Below are positions 20,085 to 30,268 of a stretch of DNA of 64,000 nucleotides, piece by piece. The DNA lies in NCBI RefSeq assembly GCF_035658495.1, contig NZ_CP141944.1, positions 2,382,001 to 2,446,000 on the forward strand. The letters run 5' to 3'. Numbering within the stretch: position 1 is the stretch's first letter; each line of letters begins with the position of its first letter. The translations under genes were made by a program, and so were the position numbers. The notes under the pieces were generated by a model that was given only the letters and a program-made list of their open reading frames with translations, searched no databases and had not been told where the DNA came from. This DNA comes from Novosphingobium sp. RL4. Lineage in GTDB: Bacteria; Pseudomonadota; Alphaproteobacteria; Sphingomonadales; Sphingomonadaceae.

Positions 20085-20780
20085 ATGTTGACGCGCAAGC
20101 AGCACGAATTGCTCCGGTTCATTCAGGTCCGGCTTGAGGAAAGCGGCATCTCGCCCAGCTTCGAGGAAATGAAGGAAGCGCTGGACCTCAAGTCCAAGTC
20201 CGGCGTTCACCGCCTGATTTCCGCCTTGGAGGAACGGGGTTTCATTCGCCGCCTCCCCAATCGCGCTCGCGCTCTCGAAGTCCTGCGCCAGCCTGAGGAT
20301 GCAACGTCCAAACCTGCAAGATCGACTCCGGCGGCGAACAGCAACGATACTGCAGCGCCTGTCCGCGCACCCCAGATCGCACCTGCCCCCGCGAACGATG
20401 TCATCGAAATCCCACTCCACGGCCGCATCGCCGCCGGCGTGCCGATCGAGGCCTTCGAAGGACAGTCCATGCTCCCGGTTCCCGCAGCGCTGCTTGGTTC
20501 GGGCGAACACTATGCGCTCGAGGTTTCGGGTGATTCGATGATAGACGCGGGCATCCTCGACGGCGATTTCGCCTTGGTGAAGCGCACCAATACCGCTCGC
20601 GACGGTGAAATTGTCGTCGCTCTCGTGCGAGGGGCTGAAGCCACGCTCAAGTATCTGCGCCGCGAAGCCGGAATGGTGCGCCTTGACCCTGCCAATGCCG
20701 CTTACGAACCGCAGATTTATGGGCCTGACGAAGTCGAGGTTCAGGGCAAACTGGCCGGACTGCTACGCCGCTATCACTGA
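20085..20780 (+). CDS. lexA: SOS repressor LexA
   Basis: The 231-residue repressor has an N-terminal winged helix ([17 protein letters not shown] to about residue 65, with [10 protein letters not shown] in the recognition helix). An Ala/Pro-rich linker and a C-terminal S24 peptidase domain follow. The self-cleavage site is A117-G118 in RIAAGVPIE; the catalytic Ser is S151 in VSGDSMID and the Lys is K189 in [14 protein letters not shown] lies before the ATG at 20085. The linker is longer than in E. coli LexA, as usual for this class. Confidence 0.97.
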   Translation: MLTRKQHELLRFIQVRLEESGISPSFEEMKEALDLKSKSGVHRLISALEERGFIRRLPNRARALEVLRQPEDATSKPARSTPAANSNDTAAPVRAPQIAPAPANDVIEIPLHGRIAAGVPIEAFEGQSMLPVPAALLGSGEHYALEVSGDSMIDAGILDGDFALVKRTNTARDGEIVVALVRGAEATLKYLRREAGMVRLDPANAAYEPQIYGPDEVEVQGKLAGLLRRYH

Positions 20781-20835
20781 TGCGGCTCAAGCGTGAGACG
20801 ATGTCCGGTTGTTCCGCCGTCTCGCCGCCGCGTTA

Positions 20836-23058
20836 TTACCGGGCCTTGGCGATGACGCCATAAGAAAGCGGCGGCGAACGCCACCACCCATGATCACCTT
20901 GCGCATCTGCCACTGAATGTACCGTGCGGCGCTTCAGGTCGATCGCCACGCCGCCCGTCTTGCTCAGCATGTTGCGATCCGCCTTCAGCCAGATTGGCTG
21001 ACAACTTCGCGGCAGACGTCGGCCCGCAATTACGAGATAGGCGCGCTGGCAGGCCCGAGCCAAAGTGTCTTCCGGCACGATATCCCGGCCCCTGGCGATC
21101 AGTATGTGGCGCGCCTTCCCGCCACGTTCCAGCATCAACGCACAGAAATCCGGGTTGCATCGCACGCCCGGCCAGTCTGCAATCAAGACGGGTTTTGACT
21201 GAACTCCCGCTACTTCCATCAGATTGTCCAAAACGTAATCGCTCGAGCTGTCGCGCAGCATGACAAGGCGCCTCCCCGGACCGTCAATCAAAGCAACTTG
21301 GCGGCCATCTCCCGAAACGACGATGTCCGGCGGGGTCAGCAGGAGCAGGCCGATAAAGCCGCTGGCGACTGGAAGCAGACCCCAGAGCCTGGCTTTTCCG
21401 TGCCAAAGCCCCAGCCAAAGTCCTCCAGTCACGAAAAGTAGAAACTGCCATCCGCCCATCGTCGGCGCCATGCTCACCGCACCGGGCCGCGAGGCGATGA
21501 ACCGTGCCAGACCGATCAGCAGATCGATGGCTACTCCAGCAAGCCACCAGACCGGCGATCCGGCCCCAACGATATCGAAAAGCAGCGCCGCGCCGACCAG
21601 GGGCATGACAAGAAAGGTCGTGAGCGGGATGGCAACCACATTGGCGATCGATCCATAGAGTCCGGCGCGGTGAAAATGATAAAGTCCGATCGGCATCAGC
21701 GCGAGTTCGATGGCTACGCCCGTGACGAGGATCAGGGATAGGCTGCGCAGCGCCTTGAAAGGCAATGCTTCGTCACGGGCCGAGAACCAATGCCGGATGG
21801 GCACCGCATTGCCTAACGCGATCAGCACGACAACGGCGGCAAAGCTCATCTGGAAGCTAGCGCCCACAATCGATTCGGGCCAGATCAGAAGGACGATGAA
21901 GGCGGCCGCCGCAAGCAATCGCATCGACAGCGCCTCACGCCCCATCGCCAATGCGGCAAGTACCAGTAGCGCGCTCACGCAGGAGCGTATGGTCGGCACC
22001 TGCGATCCGCTCAGCAAAGTGTAACCAACGCCCGCCAATGCCCCGCTAGCCGACGCAAGGACAGGCAATCGCACCCGCAACGCCAGCGCGGGAGATAACG
22101 CCAGCAGGCGCAGCGCGAGGATATAGACCGCACCGACAACTGCGCTGACATGCAGGCCGCTGATCGAGAGCAGATGCGCAAGTCCGGCATCGCGCATCGC
22201 CTGGGCCTCTGCCTTGCCGATCCCGCCCATGTCCCCTGTGACGAGCGCCGAGGCGATCCCGCCGGCGGATCCTTCAAGGCTTGCAGCGATATGACGGGAC
22301 AGCCGCATTCGCTGCTCGCCAAGCCAGTCGTCACCCGCTCCGGGGGAAAGCACCTCCACAGGGGAAAGCACGGCGCCGGTTGCGGATATCCCGGCGAACC
22401 AAGCCGCCCTGGCGAAATCGTAGGCGCCAGGCAGCATCGGAGGTGCCGGAGGCATCAATCTCCCGCGGAATCGGATGATAGCGCCGGTTGAAAGTGCCGG
22501 AGACCGCGCCGATGCGGGCAAGTTCACGCGAACCTTGATCGGCCTGCCGGTCCCCGGCTCCCGCAGTGCCAGAATCAGTCTGTCCCGCTTCAGCGCCGGC
22601 TGCTCCTCGATCGCGAGAACGCGGGCCGTGAATGTTCCGAACAGCGGCCTTGCGATCGCCGGCTGACCAACCGTTTCCGAGCGCGCCCAGACAACGAGAC
22701 ATCCCGCCATGACGAGAAGCGAGCAAGCGATCATCGCCTGCCTGATATATGGAATCCGCGTAGCACCCTGAAGGCAGTACAGTGCGAATAAAGCAACTGC
22801 GACGCATACTACGCAAAGGGTGACCCACTCCTCGGCTGTAGGCAGGAAAAACCACGCAGTTATGCCGGTTCCGAAGGCTACGGTGAGCCATGGTCCTCTA
22901 GCGAAACCGCAGTTCGAAAGAAAACACTCGACACCGGCCAAACTGCTCGACAAGTGGCTCTGGCTGATCCATGGGCGATGCTGCAATGCAGCGGTTCCGG
23001 CAAGATCCGGATGCTCTGAATCAAGTGACGTGGCGGCTTGGCTGGCCATGGCGCGCAT
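20836..23058 (-). CDS. comEC: ComEC/Rec2 family DNA-uptake channel protein
   Basis: The 740-residue membrane protein has an N-terminal DUF4131-like part (residues about 30-200), then the Competence domain with many helices (LLSISGLHVSAVVGAVY, SGSQVPTIRSCVSALLV). The C-terminal part after about residue 580 sits where a metallo-beta-lactamase-like domain normally lies. I see none of the HxHxDH metal ligands there, so it looks degenerate or reduced. The protein would move single-stranded DNA across the inner membrane. The ATG at 23058 is 20 bases from the gltX start; the ATG at 23049 is equally possible. Confidence 0.88.
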   Translation of the reverse strand: MRAMASQAATSLDSEHPDLAGTAALQHRPWISQSHLSSSLAGVECFLSNCGFARGPWLTVAFGTGITAWFFLPTAEEWVTLCVVCVAVALFALYCLQGATRIPYIRQAMIACSLLVMAGCLVVWARSETVGQPAIARPLFGTFTARVLAIEEQPALKRDRLILALREPGTGRPIKVRVNLPASARSPALSTGAIIRFRGRLMPPAPPMLPGAYDFARAAWFAGISATGAVLSPVEVLSPGAGDDWLGEQRMRLSRHIAASLEGSAGGIASALVTGDMGGIGKAEAQAMRDAGLAHLLSISGLHVSAVVGAVYILALRLLALSPALALRVRLPVLASASGALAGVGYTLLSGSQVPTIRSCVSALLVLAALAMGREALSMRLLAAAAFIVLLIWPESIVGASFQMSFAAVVVLIALGNAVPIRHWFSARDEALPFKALRSLSLILVTGVAIELALMPIGLYHFHRAGLYGSIANVVAIPLTTFLVMPLVGAALLFDIVGAGSPVWWLAGVAIDLLIGLARFIASRPGAVSMAPTMGGWQFLLFVTGGLWLGLWHGKARLWGLLPVASGFIGLLLLTPPDIVVSGDGRQVALIDGPGRRLVMLRDSSSDYVLDNLMEVAGVQSKPVLIADWPGVRCNPDFCALMLERGGKARHILIARGRDIVPEDTLARACQRAYLVIAGRRLPRSCQPIWLKADRNMLSKTGGVAIDLKRRTVHSVADAQGDHGWWRSPPLSYGVIAKAR

Positions 23059-23078
23059 AGGACAGGAAGGTTACAATA

Positions 23079-24533
23079 ATGGCAAGCGGCAGTGCATCGA
23101 GCGGACCAGACGGCAGCAAGGCCGTCGTCACGCGCTTTGCCCCCTCGCCCACGGGTTATCTCCATATCGGCGGCGCCCGTACCGCACTTTTCAACTGGCT
23201 CTTCGCCCGCCATCACGGCGGCAAGTACCTGCTTCGCATCGAAGATACCGATCGCGCTCGTTCGACCGAGCCCGCGATCGAGGCGATCTTCGACGGCCTG
23301 ACATGGCTCGGGCTCGAAGGCGATGAACCGGCCGTGTTCCAGTTCGCCCGTTCCGACCGCCATGCCGAAGTGGCTGCCGAACTGCTGGCCGGCGGTCATG
23401 CCTATCGCTGCTACCTTACTTCCGAGGAACTGGCCGAGCGCAGGCAGAAGGCCCAGGAAGAACGCCGTCCGTTCCGCATCGACAGCGAATGGCGCGATGC
23501 CGATCCCTCGACCTGGCCTGCTGACAAGTCCTACGTCGTGCGCGTGAAGGCCCCGCGCGACGGCGAAACGACGATCAACGATCTCGTGCAGGGCGAAGTT
23601 ACCGTCAGGAACGAGGAAATCGACGATTTCGTCATCCTCCGCTCCGACGGCACGCCTACCTACATGCTCGCCGTCGTCGTGGACGACAACGACATGGGCG
23701 TCACGCACGTCCTGCGCGGAGACGATCACCTCAACAATGCCTTCCGGCAGCTTGTGATCATTCACGGCATGGGCTGGGACGTGCCTGTCTACGGCCATGT
23801 CCCGCTCATCCATGGCTCTGACGGCGCAAAGCTGTCGAAGCGTCACGGCGCGCTGGGCGTGGACGCCTATCGTGACGATATGGGCGTGCTTCCGGAAGCG
23901 CTGTTCAACTACCTGCTTCGCCTTGGCTGGGGCCATGGCGACGAGGAATTCATCAGCCGCGAGAAGGCGGTCGAATGGTTCGACATGGCGGACGTGGGCA
24001 AGTCGCCCTCCCGCTTCGACCTCGCCAAGCTCCAGAATCTCAACGGCCACTACCTTCGCGAGGCCAGCGATGCGCGTCTCGCCGAACTGGTGCTGCCGCG
24101 ACTGGTGCAGGCCGGCTACGAAGACCCCGACCTCGCCCTGCTCACGCAGGCGATGCCGGTACTGAAGGTCCGCGCAAAGGACCTCAACGAACTTGCAGAA
24201 GGCGCCGCCTTCCTTTTTGCCAAGCGTCCGCTCGCATTCAGCGAGAAGGCGCAGGCGCTTCTGACGGACGAGGCGCGGGGGCGCCTTGCCGCCATTCACG
24301 AGCGTCTGTCCGCGCAGCCCGAATGGGCTCTGGAGGCATTGGAAGCCAGCCTGAAGGCAATGGCCGAGGATCTGGGATTGGGCCTCGGCAAGCTCGCGCA
24401 ACCCTTGCGGGCGGCCCTGACTGGTCAGACGACCTCTCCGGGTATTTTCGACGTATTGGTTTTGCTCGGCCGGGACGAAAGCCTCGCACGCATTGGCGCG
24501 CAAGCGGACGCCACGACCGGGTCGCACATATAA
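23079..24533 (+). CDS. gltX: Glutamate--tRNA ligase
   Basis: The 484-residue class I synthetase charges tRNA-Glu. The HIGH-like signature lies in [20 protein letters not shown], and the KMSKS-like signature in [15 protein letters not shown]-terminal helical anticodon-binding region follows. It starts 20 bases from the divergent comEC gene. Its stop overlaps the AAGGAG ribosome binding site of gltA, so the two genes are likely co-transcribed. Confidence 0.96.
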   Translation: MASGSASSGPDGSKAVVTRFAPSPTGYLHIGGARTALFNWLFARHHGGKYLLRIEDTDRARSTEPAIEAIFDGLTWLGLEGDEPAVFQFARSDRHAEVAAELLAGGHAYRCYLTSEELAERRQKAQEERRPFRIDSEWRDADPSTWPADKSYVVRVKAPRDGETTINDLVQGEVTVRNEEIDDFVILRSDGTPTYMLAVVVDDNDMGVTHVLRGDDHLNNAFRQLVIIHGMGWDVPVYGHVPLIHGSDGAKLSKRHGALGVDAYRDDMGVLPEALFNYLLRLGWGHGDEEFISREKAVEWFDMADVGKSPSRFDLAKLQNLNGHYLREASDARLAELVLPRLVQAGYEDPDLALLTQAMPVLKVRAKDLNELAEGAAFLFAKRPLAFSEKAQALLTDEARGRLAAIHERLSAQPEWALEALEASLKAMAEDLGLGLGKLAQPLRAALTGQTTSPGIFDVLVLLGRDESLARIGAQADATTGSHI

Positions 24534-24546
24534 GGAGTAAGAACTG

Positions 24547-25830
24547 GTGGGTGATCAGGTCAAACTGAATGCTGGTGGCACGGAATTCGACTATCCCGTG
24601 CTCAAGGGCAGCGTCGGCCCGGATGTCATCGATATCCGCAAGCTCTATGCCCAGACGGGCAAGTTCACGTACGATCCGGGGTTCACGTCGACGGCGAGCT
24701 GCGAGAGCGCGCTGACCTACATCGACGGCGACGAGGGCGTCCTGCTCCATCGCGGTTACCCGATCGGTCAGCTGGCCGAGAATTCGTCGTTCATGGAAGT
24801 CTGCTATCTCATGCTGAACGGCGAACTGCCGAACGGCGGTGAGCTCGACAACTTCTCGAACACCATCACGCGCCACACCATGCTCCACGAGCAGCTGGCG
24901 AACTTCTACCGCGGTTTCCGCCGTGACGCCCACCCGATGGCGATCATGTGCGGTGTGGTCGGCGCCCTTTCGGCGTTCTACCACGATTCGACCGACATCT
25001 CCGATCCCGAGCATCGCAAGATCAGCTCGCACCGCCTGATCGCCAAGATGCCGACGATCGCCGCTGCGGCCTACAAGTACTCGGTCGGACAGCCCTTCCT
25101 CTACCCGGATAACTCGCTGAGCTACACGGGCAACTTCCTGCGCATGACCTTCGGCGTGCCTGCGGAAGAGTATGAAGTGATCCCCGCCGTCGAAAAGGCG
25201 ATGGACCGTATCTTCATCCTCCACGCCGACCACGAGCAGAACGCCTCGACCTCGACCGTGCGCCTTGCCGGTTCGTCGGGCGCGAACCCGTTTGCGTGCA
25301 TCGCGGCCGGTATCGCCTGCCTCTGGGGTCCTGCCCATGGTGGCGCGAACGAAGCCGCGCTCAACATGCTCAAGGAAATCGGTACGCCGGACAAGATCCC
25401 GCACTACATCGAGCGCGCGAAGGACAAGAACGATCCGTTCCGCCTGATGGGCTTCGGCCACCGCGTCTACAAGAACTACGATCCGCGCGCCACGGTCATG
25501 CAGAAGACCGTCCGCGAGGTGTTCGACGCGCTCAAGGTCACCGACCCGCTGTTCGAGACGGCCCTGCGCCTCGAGGAAATCGCGCTGAGCGATCCGTACT
25601 TCGTCGAGAAGAAGCTCTTCCCGAACGTCGACTTCTATTCGGGCATCATCCTCTCGGCCATCGGTTTCCCGACCACGATGTTCACCGCGCTCTTCGCTCT
25701 CGCCCGCACCGTGGGCTGGGTCGCGCAGTGGAACGAAATGATCTCCGATCCCGGCCAGAAGATCGGTCGTCCGCGCCAGCTCTACACCGGCCCGACGCAG
25801 CGCGATTACATCCCGCTCGACAAGCGCTGA
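24547..25830 (+). CDS. gltA: Citrate synthase
   Basis: The 427-residue type II citrate synthase condenses acetyl-CoA and oxaloacetate at the entry of the TCA cycle. Catalytic His residues are visible in [13 protein letters not shown] and [13 protein letters not shown], with an Asp in the later catalytic region. The start is a GTG at 24547, supported by AAGGAG at 24532-24537, which overlaps the gltX stop. A terminator follows at 25874. Confidence 0.97.
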   Translation: MGDQVKLNAGGTEFDYPVLKGSVGPDVIDIRKLYAQTGKFTYDPGFTSTASCESALTYIDGDEGVLLHRGYPIGQLAENSSFMEVCYLMLNGELPNGGELDNFSNTITRHTMLHEQLANFYRGFRRDAHPMAIMCGVVGALSAFYHDSTDISDPEHRKISSHRLIAKMPTIAAAAYKYSVGQPFLYPDNSLSYTGNFLRMTFGVPAEEYEVIPAVEKAMDRIFILHADHEQNASTSTVRLAGSSGANPFACIAAGIACLWGPAHGGANEAALNMLKEIGTPDKIPHYIERAKDKNDPFRLMGFGHRVYKNYDPRATVMQKTVREVFDALKVTDPLFETALRLEEIALSDPYFVEKKLFPNVDFYSGIILSAIGFPTTMFTALFALARTVGWVAQWNEMISDPGQKIGRPRQLYTGPTQRDYIPLDKR

Positions 25831-25873
25831 GACTGAGCAGCAAAGTATCGCGAGACATTGCGATAATTCGAAG

Positions 25874-25902
25874 AGGCCCTCGCGAAAGCGGGGGCCTTTT
25901 TC
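25874..25902 (+). terminator. Rho-independent terminator after gltA
   Basis: AGGCCCTCGC pairs with GCGGGGGCCT (one G-T wobble) around GAAA, followed by TTTTTC. It lies 43 bases after the gltA stop. Confidence 0.92.
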
Positions 25903-26097
25903 GTTGTGCTTCGGCTGACGTCGCAGCGGCGAACCGGCTCTTCGAAAAATCGGGGTGTCGCACGCGATGAGCGGGGAGTATCCTGCTGGCAGGAACAACT
26001 TGCGAATCAATTGCGCGGCGTCCGCAGGAACTTCACAGATCCAGCCACATTCTCGCCGCAAGTTGCTGTCAGGTGTCAAAATTCCTTTGGAGGAATC

Positions 26098-26322
26098 ATG
26101 ATGCTGTTCCTCAGAATTCTTGTGATCCTTGTTGGACTATGCGCCATCGGCATGGGTATCCTGCTCGTCGGCCAGGGTACGGGCGTCGTCCCATGGCCAT
26201 TGGACAGCTTCATGCTGGATGACCGTGGATGGGCGATACGCGGCGCCGTGATGGCAGCCGTGGGCGGCATCCTGATCTGGCTCGCCCGTCGCGGGAATGG
26301 CGCCAGCAACAACCACCTCTAG
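26098..26322 (+). CDS. Small two-helix membrane protein, unknown function
   Basis: The 74-residue protein starts at an ATG pair (26098/26101) with a very strong TTGGAGGA ribosome binding site seven bases upstream. Two hydrophobic segments are visible: FLRILVILVGLCAIGMGILL and AIRGAVMAAVGGILIWLA, joined by a short polar loop. I do not recognise the family. The 267 bases between gltA and this gene hold the gltA terminator and presumably its promoter. It converges with the histidine-kinase-like gene, leaving seven bases between stops. Confidence 0.7.
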   Translation: MMLFLRILVILVGLCAIGMGILLVGQGTGVVPWPLDSFMLDDRGWAIRGAVMAAVGGILIWLARRGNGASNNHL

Positions 26323-26329
26323 GTGAGGT

Positions 26330-27706
26330 TCAGGCCTCGGGGTCTGCCGGCACTTCCAGAATGAAACGAGCCCCCTGCCCCGGAGCGCTTTGCACCGACA
26401 GTTCGCCGCCCATCGCGCGGGCCAGACTGCGCGATATATAGAGGCCGAGCCCGGAACCGCCGTCGCCGCTGCGGCCAAGGCGCTCGAATTTCTCGAAGAC
26501 CTTCTCCTGGCTCTCCTGCGAGATCCCCGGCCCCTGGTCAGCCACGATCACGCGCGCACGGTCGCCGGCCGCTTCCAGTCGGAGCCAGATGTGGGACTGT
26601 TCGGGAGAATAGCGGATCGCATTGCCGATGAGGTTGAGCAAAACTTGAAGAACGCGGCGATATTCCGCCACGGCGGGAAGCGCCTCCGCTGCGTGCGGGG
26701 CCTCGATCACGATGTTCTTCTCCCGCGCCCGTACATTCAGGATGCCCGCTGCCTGCCGCGCAAGTTCGGACAAGTCCACATGGTCCGGCGCGGTGCTGAA
26801 GCCTTCGGTCTCCACGACTTCGAGATCGGCAAGATCGCCGAGGAGATCGAGCAGCAGCTTTCCTGCGCCCGCAATTTCTCCGGCATATTCCGCGTAGGCA
26901 TCCGGCAGTGGCCCGGCGAGGCGCGTGCGGATGGTCTCGGCATTGGCGATGATGCGCGAGATCGGCTGCCGCAGGACCGGTGCCAGATCCTGCCCGACAA
27001 GACTCCGGCGAAGCATGGGCTCCATCGGCTCACGCGCCGGCGCGGCGGTGGAAGCCGGGGTATCGGAGACCAGCAGCAGTTCGAAACCGGCAGGGTCGAA
27101 GCCCGGGCGCATGTGCGGAACCAGCGAGACGCGCCAGGATCGCTGCGAACCCGGCACCGCGACCCGCACGCCGTCAAGAAGGCGCCAATGCAGCGGCTGC
27201 TGATGCGTGACATTCTCGGGGGGAAGAAATTCCGTCCAGAGTTGCCCGAACCCCGTTTCCATCGCCGCCGTCACGTCAGCGAGTTCCGCACTGTCCGACA
27301 TGACGGCAAGCACGCGCTGCCCGGCGTCAAGCTGTGCGCTCAATTCGGCAAGGTGGCGATCGATCATGGTCCGGCGACGTTCGACCGACGCGGCATCCTC
27401 CACCGGTGCCGGCGCAGTCTGCCAGTTACGAACCACGATCTGGCAACCTTCGCCCCGTCCCTGCGGCTCGACTTCGACCCAGGCGGTGATCACGTCGCCG
27501 CCGTCGTGCGCGCTGACGGCGCGCGCGAGGCGAAAACCATAGCGACGGGCCTTGCGAACGAGTTCGAGAAGTTCGGGCACGGCGATAGTACCGGGCAGTT
27601 CCCCGCCGCAACGCTCCTGCAAACCCGCCAGCGGTTCGTCCGCTTCCAGCAATCGGTCCTGCGCATCGCAAACAGCGCGGGCGATGATGGTGCCTTCCAT
27701 CAGCAT
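26330..27706 (-). CDS. Histidine-kinase-like protein lacking the phospho-acceptor His
   Basis: The 458-residue protein has an N-terminal sensory region of about 230 residues without membrane segments, then a DHp-like helix pair and a complete HATPase domain. The ATP site is intact: N-box LNLIGNAIRYSP (N358, N362), G1 box DQGPGIS, and G2 box GGSGLGLYISRSLARAMGG. In the DHp helix, the expected SHELRTPL pattern reads APVLRQPI (residues 242-249), so Pro243 replaces the phosphorylated His. It may bind ATP without phospho-transfer, or use another residue. The start ATG overlaps the stop of the DUF2336 gene (TGATG). Confidence 0.85.
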   Translation of the reverse strand: MLMEGTIIARAVCDAQDRLLEADEPLAGLQERCGGELPGTIAVPELLELVRKARRYGFRLARAVSAHDGGDVITAWVEVEPQGRGEGCQIVVRNWQTAPAPVEDAASVERRRTMIDRHLAELSAQLDAGQRVLAVMSDSAELADVTAAMETGFGQLWTEFLPPENVTHQQPLHWRLLDGVRVAVPGSQRSWRVSLVPHMRPGFDPAGFELLLVSDTPASTAAPAREPMEPMLRRSLVGQDLAPVLRQPISRIIANAETIRTRLAGPLPDAYAEYAGEIAGAGKLLLDLLGDLADLEVVETEGFSTAPDHVDLSELARQAAGILNVRAREKNIVIEAPHAAEALPAVAEYRRVLQVLLNLIGNAIRYSPEQSHIWLRLEAAGDRARVIVADQGPGISQESQEKVFEKFERLGRSGDGGSGLGLYISRSLARAMGGELSVQSAPGQGARFILEVPADPEA

Positions 27707-28659
27707 CAGCCGCCGTGCCGCCCGGTTGCCAGAATAGATGCGGCCAGATGGCTGCCGAGCCTCTCAAAGCCGTCTGGCAACATCGCTTCGGGGTGAATGG
27801 CCAGAAACTGCTTTTCGATGTCGGCAGCCTTCAGCCCCGCTGCGCGCAAGGCAAGGGCGAGACGCGCCAGTTGCGCCTCATGGGTGGCGAGCACCGCTGC
27901 CTCCCGGCGCAGGCCGGAACCGATCGCCAGAGCCGTAAGGAACAGCGCGGCGCCGGCATGTCCTACCGAAAGCGCGGCGTGGAACGCGGCGCCAAGGCCG
28001 GTCACCAGCCTTGCCGAAAGGCCAAGGCGGGTCGCGCCTTCATCGTAGCGGCGGCGCACATCGGCCTCCACCAACGCAAGACGCTCCATCCGTTCGGGAC
28101 TGCCCGCTACCATGCCGCGAACAGCCAGCAGCGCTCGGTGCAGCAGTTCACCCGGCAGTTCGGTAAGGCTGAGGCTCATGCGGCGCTGGCGCTGGCACCA
28201 GCGCGCCTGTGACGCGAGCCATTTGACGGCAATCCCCTGCACAGTGCTGTCGGGCGAAGAAGCCATGGCCTGCACCAGCGGTGAAACGACGGGATCGAGC
28301 GCCAGACGCGACTGCAGGCGCTCGGTCATTTGCCATTCGAGTGCAAGCGCATGAACGTGCGAGAGAATCAGCGGGTCGCCCATGAACATCCGCGCCAGAT
28401 CCTCGATATCTTCGGACATCTGGACGGCTGTGGATCCGTCAGCGTGAAGAGGCTCGATCACTCCGCGCGCCAGTTCCGCCAGCATCCCGCGAACCCGCGC
28501 AAGAATTTCGTCACTGAACAGCGCGCTGTCTTCCGCCGCCAGCAGATATTGGAGGATCGGAAGTACGCTCTCGGCCATGGCGTCGCCGCGCGCGAGGTCC
28601 GCGCGAAGCAATGCCTCCGCGGTCTGGTCGTCGGCCGGATGAACAGCGTTGTCGATCAT
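27706..28659 (-). CDS. DUF2336 family protein
   Basis: The 317-residue protein is rich in helices, without membrane segments or a signal peptide. The pattern of repeated short helical units (ILQYLLAAEDSALFSDEIL, ARMFMGDPLILSHVHALAL) matches DUF2336, an alphaproteobacterial family of HEAT-like proteins found near two-component genes. Function is unknown. Its stop overlaps the start of the kinase-like gene, so the two are translationally coupled and probably act together. Confidence 0.75.
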   Translation of the reverse strand: MIDNAVHPADDQTAEALLRADLARGDAMAESVLPILQYLLAAEDSALFSDEILARVRGMLAELARGVIEPLHADGSTAVQMSEDIEDLARMFMGDPLILSHVHALALEWQMTERLQSRLALDPVVSPLVQAMASSPDSTVQGIAVKWLASQARWCQRQRRMSLSLTELPGELLHRALLAVRGMVAGSPERMERLALVEADVRRRYDEGATRLGLSARLVTGLGAAFHAALSVGHAGAALFLTALAIGSGLRREAAVLATHEAQLARLALALRAAGLKAADIEKQFLAIHPEAMLPDGFERLGSHLAASILATGRHGG

Positions 28660-28694
28660 CCGTCCCGTTTACCTTGTATCTGGTTAAGCCCCGG

Positions 28695-29876
28695 TTAGTT
28701 CTTCCGACGTAGCGGAAGAACCATGCCGATCACAACGAGCACGATCGCCAGAACTTCCACCAGCGGCTCAACTTGCCCGAATCCTGCGGCAAAAGCCAGC
28801 ACCAGTCCCAATGTGGCACGGTCCGCCGCGAGAGATGCCGCCGTTCCGGATACGAAACGCGGGATCATCACCAGCAGCATCATCAACATGGCCGGCGGGA
28901 ACATCCAGGAGATGAGTGATTCTCCACCAAGCCGAGCGATCCCTGCCAGCAAGGAAAGCCCGAAAGCAGTGTCCACCAGCCATCCCAGCACATCGGCACG
29001 CGGGATTGCGGGAGGCAGTTGTCCGAGCGCATGACGCTCGGCAGACCGCAGCAGGCGGCTCGCCTCCACCAGCACCGATGCAAGCGCGAGGAACAGGAAA
29101 CCGGCGGCCACGAAACTGAACCAGACGAGACCGCCCGCGATCGCCAGTGCCCCAAGTACCGCCGCGCTGAGCACATTGCTGGCATTGCCGGCATGCAGCA
29201 GCGAGGAGCCGAAGTTGAGCACGCCGTAACGAGCGACCGCGCGCCCGGGCGAAACCTTGTCCCCACCCTCGAACCGGCCGCGCAGCCATTCCATCTCAAC
29301 CGCGTGAGCTTCGCCCTCATCGCGGATCAGGCGCCAGTCCACACCGCTCCGTGCCGCAGCAGGGACTTCGCGCATCGGCACACCGGACTGCAGGGCAATG
29401 CGCATCAGGGCGGAGATAACGTCGCAATCGGCCGGAAGTTCGTGAAGATTTTCAACCAGATGTCCAGGAATTCTCATAATTCCCGCAGATGCACGGCTGA
29501 TGTCGATACGTTCGAAACCCGCCGCCAGCGCCCCTTCGACCGGCTGCACGAGGACTGCCGGCGATCGTCCTTCGAACAAGGGCACGACGCCGGAAGGCTC
29601 CGCGAAAAGGCCCTCGCCAATCACCACGAGTTCGTCATTCGCCGTGACAAGCCCGGAAAGGGGTCGCGATCCCGTGGCGATGTAGAATTGCAGCCCGGCA
29701 TCTTCTGCCATGTGCTGCAAGGCAATCAGATCTGGAGACGGGCCGCGTGCAAGGCAGATCACCCGCTGGCAGTCGAGCGCAAGGGCCATGCCCAGCTGGT
29801 GCTGCGCCAAGGTCGCGCCGCCCACCCGCAGGAAGGCGCGCGGGATCGACTGGCCCGCCACGGCGGGCTCCATCAT
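28695..29876 (-). CDS. Membrane protein with nucleotidyltransferase-like N-terminus, unknown function
   Basis: The 393-residue protein has a soluble N-terminal half and a membrane half. The N-terminus (PRAFLRVGGATLAQHQL, then VICLARG) recalls MobA-like nucleotidyltransferases, although a clear Mg-binding DxD is not obvious. About five or six hydrophobic segments follow from residue 210 on (NVLSAAVLGALAIAGGLVWF, FVAAGFLFLALASVL, LLVMIPRFV and others), ending in a basic tail LPLRRKN. A similar split occurs in inositol-phosphate lipid synthases, but the CDP-alcohol phosphotransferase motif is not seen. Start codons are possible at 29885 (TTG), 29876 and 29873 (ATG); no clear ribosome binding site decides. 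Confidence 0.6.
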   Translation of the reverse strand: MMEPAVAGQSIPRAFLRVGGATLAQHQLGMALALDCQRVICLARGPSPDLIALQHMAEDAGLQFYIATGSRPLSGLVTANDELVVIGEGLFAEPSGVVPLFEGRSPAVLVQPVEGALAAGFERIDISRASAGIMRIPGHLVENLHELPADCDVISALMRIALQSGVPMREVPAAARSGVDWRLIRDEGEAHAVEMEWLRGRFEGGDKVSPGRAVARYGVLNFGSSLLHAGNASNVLSAAVLGALAIAGGLVWFSFVAAGFLFLALASVLVEASRLLRSAERHALGQLPPAIPRADVLGWLVDTAFGLSLLAGIARLGGESLISWMFPPAMLMMLLVMIPRFVSGTAASLAADRATLGLVLAFAAGFGQVEPLVEVLAIVLVVIGMVLPLRRKN

Positions 29877-29965
29877 GGCGAGCAAGGCAATACGCAGTTT
29901 GGTAAACTCCAGCGACCGTCAACCTGTAGGCAATGGCCGTGCCAGTGCCAAGCACCGCAGGCACA

Positions 29966-30268
29966 TCAGTCGGCGGAAAACTCCGTGAGATAGGCCTTGA
30001 GCTTGCGAATGACGGCCGGCTCGCCCGGCGCAGACTGAAGCGCCTCCTCTGCCAGTACCAGAAGCTTCATGGAATGGAAGCTCGCCGCGAGCCCCTTGAG
30101 CCGCATCGCGGCAAGATGCCAGTTCCCATCACATCGCGACCGCGCGAGAAGGTCGGCCTGCCGCATCACGCTTTCTGCGTAGGATGCGCGCAATTCGGCA
30201 AAAAGCGCAGAATCCCCGCCTGCCGCGGCGGCGAGGGTCGCTTCGAGGGCACCTGCTTCGTAAGCCAT
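29966..30268 (-). CDS. HPt-like four-helix protein lacking the phospho-His
   Basis: The 100-residue all-helical protein follows the pattern of a histidine phosphotransfer domain (a helix with the active site, then a helix with ASFHSMKLLVLAEEAL). The usual AHxLKG motif reads AAMRLKGLAASF, so Met55 stands where the phosphorylated His belongs. H51 and H65 lie nearby but not at the canonical place. GGGGAA precedes the ATG. It stands upstream of the membrane protein, DUF2336 and kinase-like genes in the same direction, and like the kinase it looks unable to carry phosphate in the standard way. Confidence 0.65.
   Translation of the reverse strand: MAYEAGALEATLAAAAGGDSALFAELRASYAESVMRQADLLARSRCDGNWHLAAMRLKGLAASFHSMKLLVLAEEALQSAPGEPAVIRKLKAYLTEFSAD

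Noticed and set aside
22878..24527. 549-codon minus-strand frame across gltX
   Set aside because: Antisense to the synthetase; composition is that of a reversed GC-rich gene.
24238..26079. 613-codon minus-strand frame over gltX and gltA
   Set aside because: Antisense shadow of two certain genes in GC-rich DNA; no recognisable domain.
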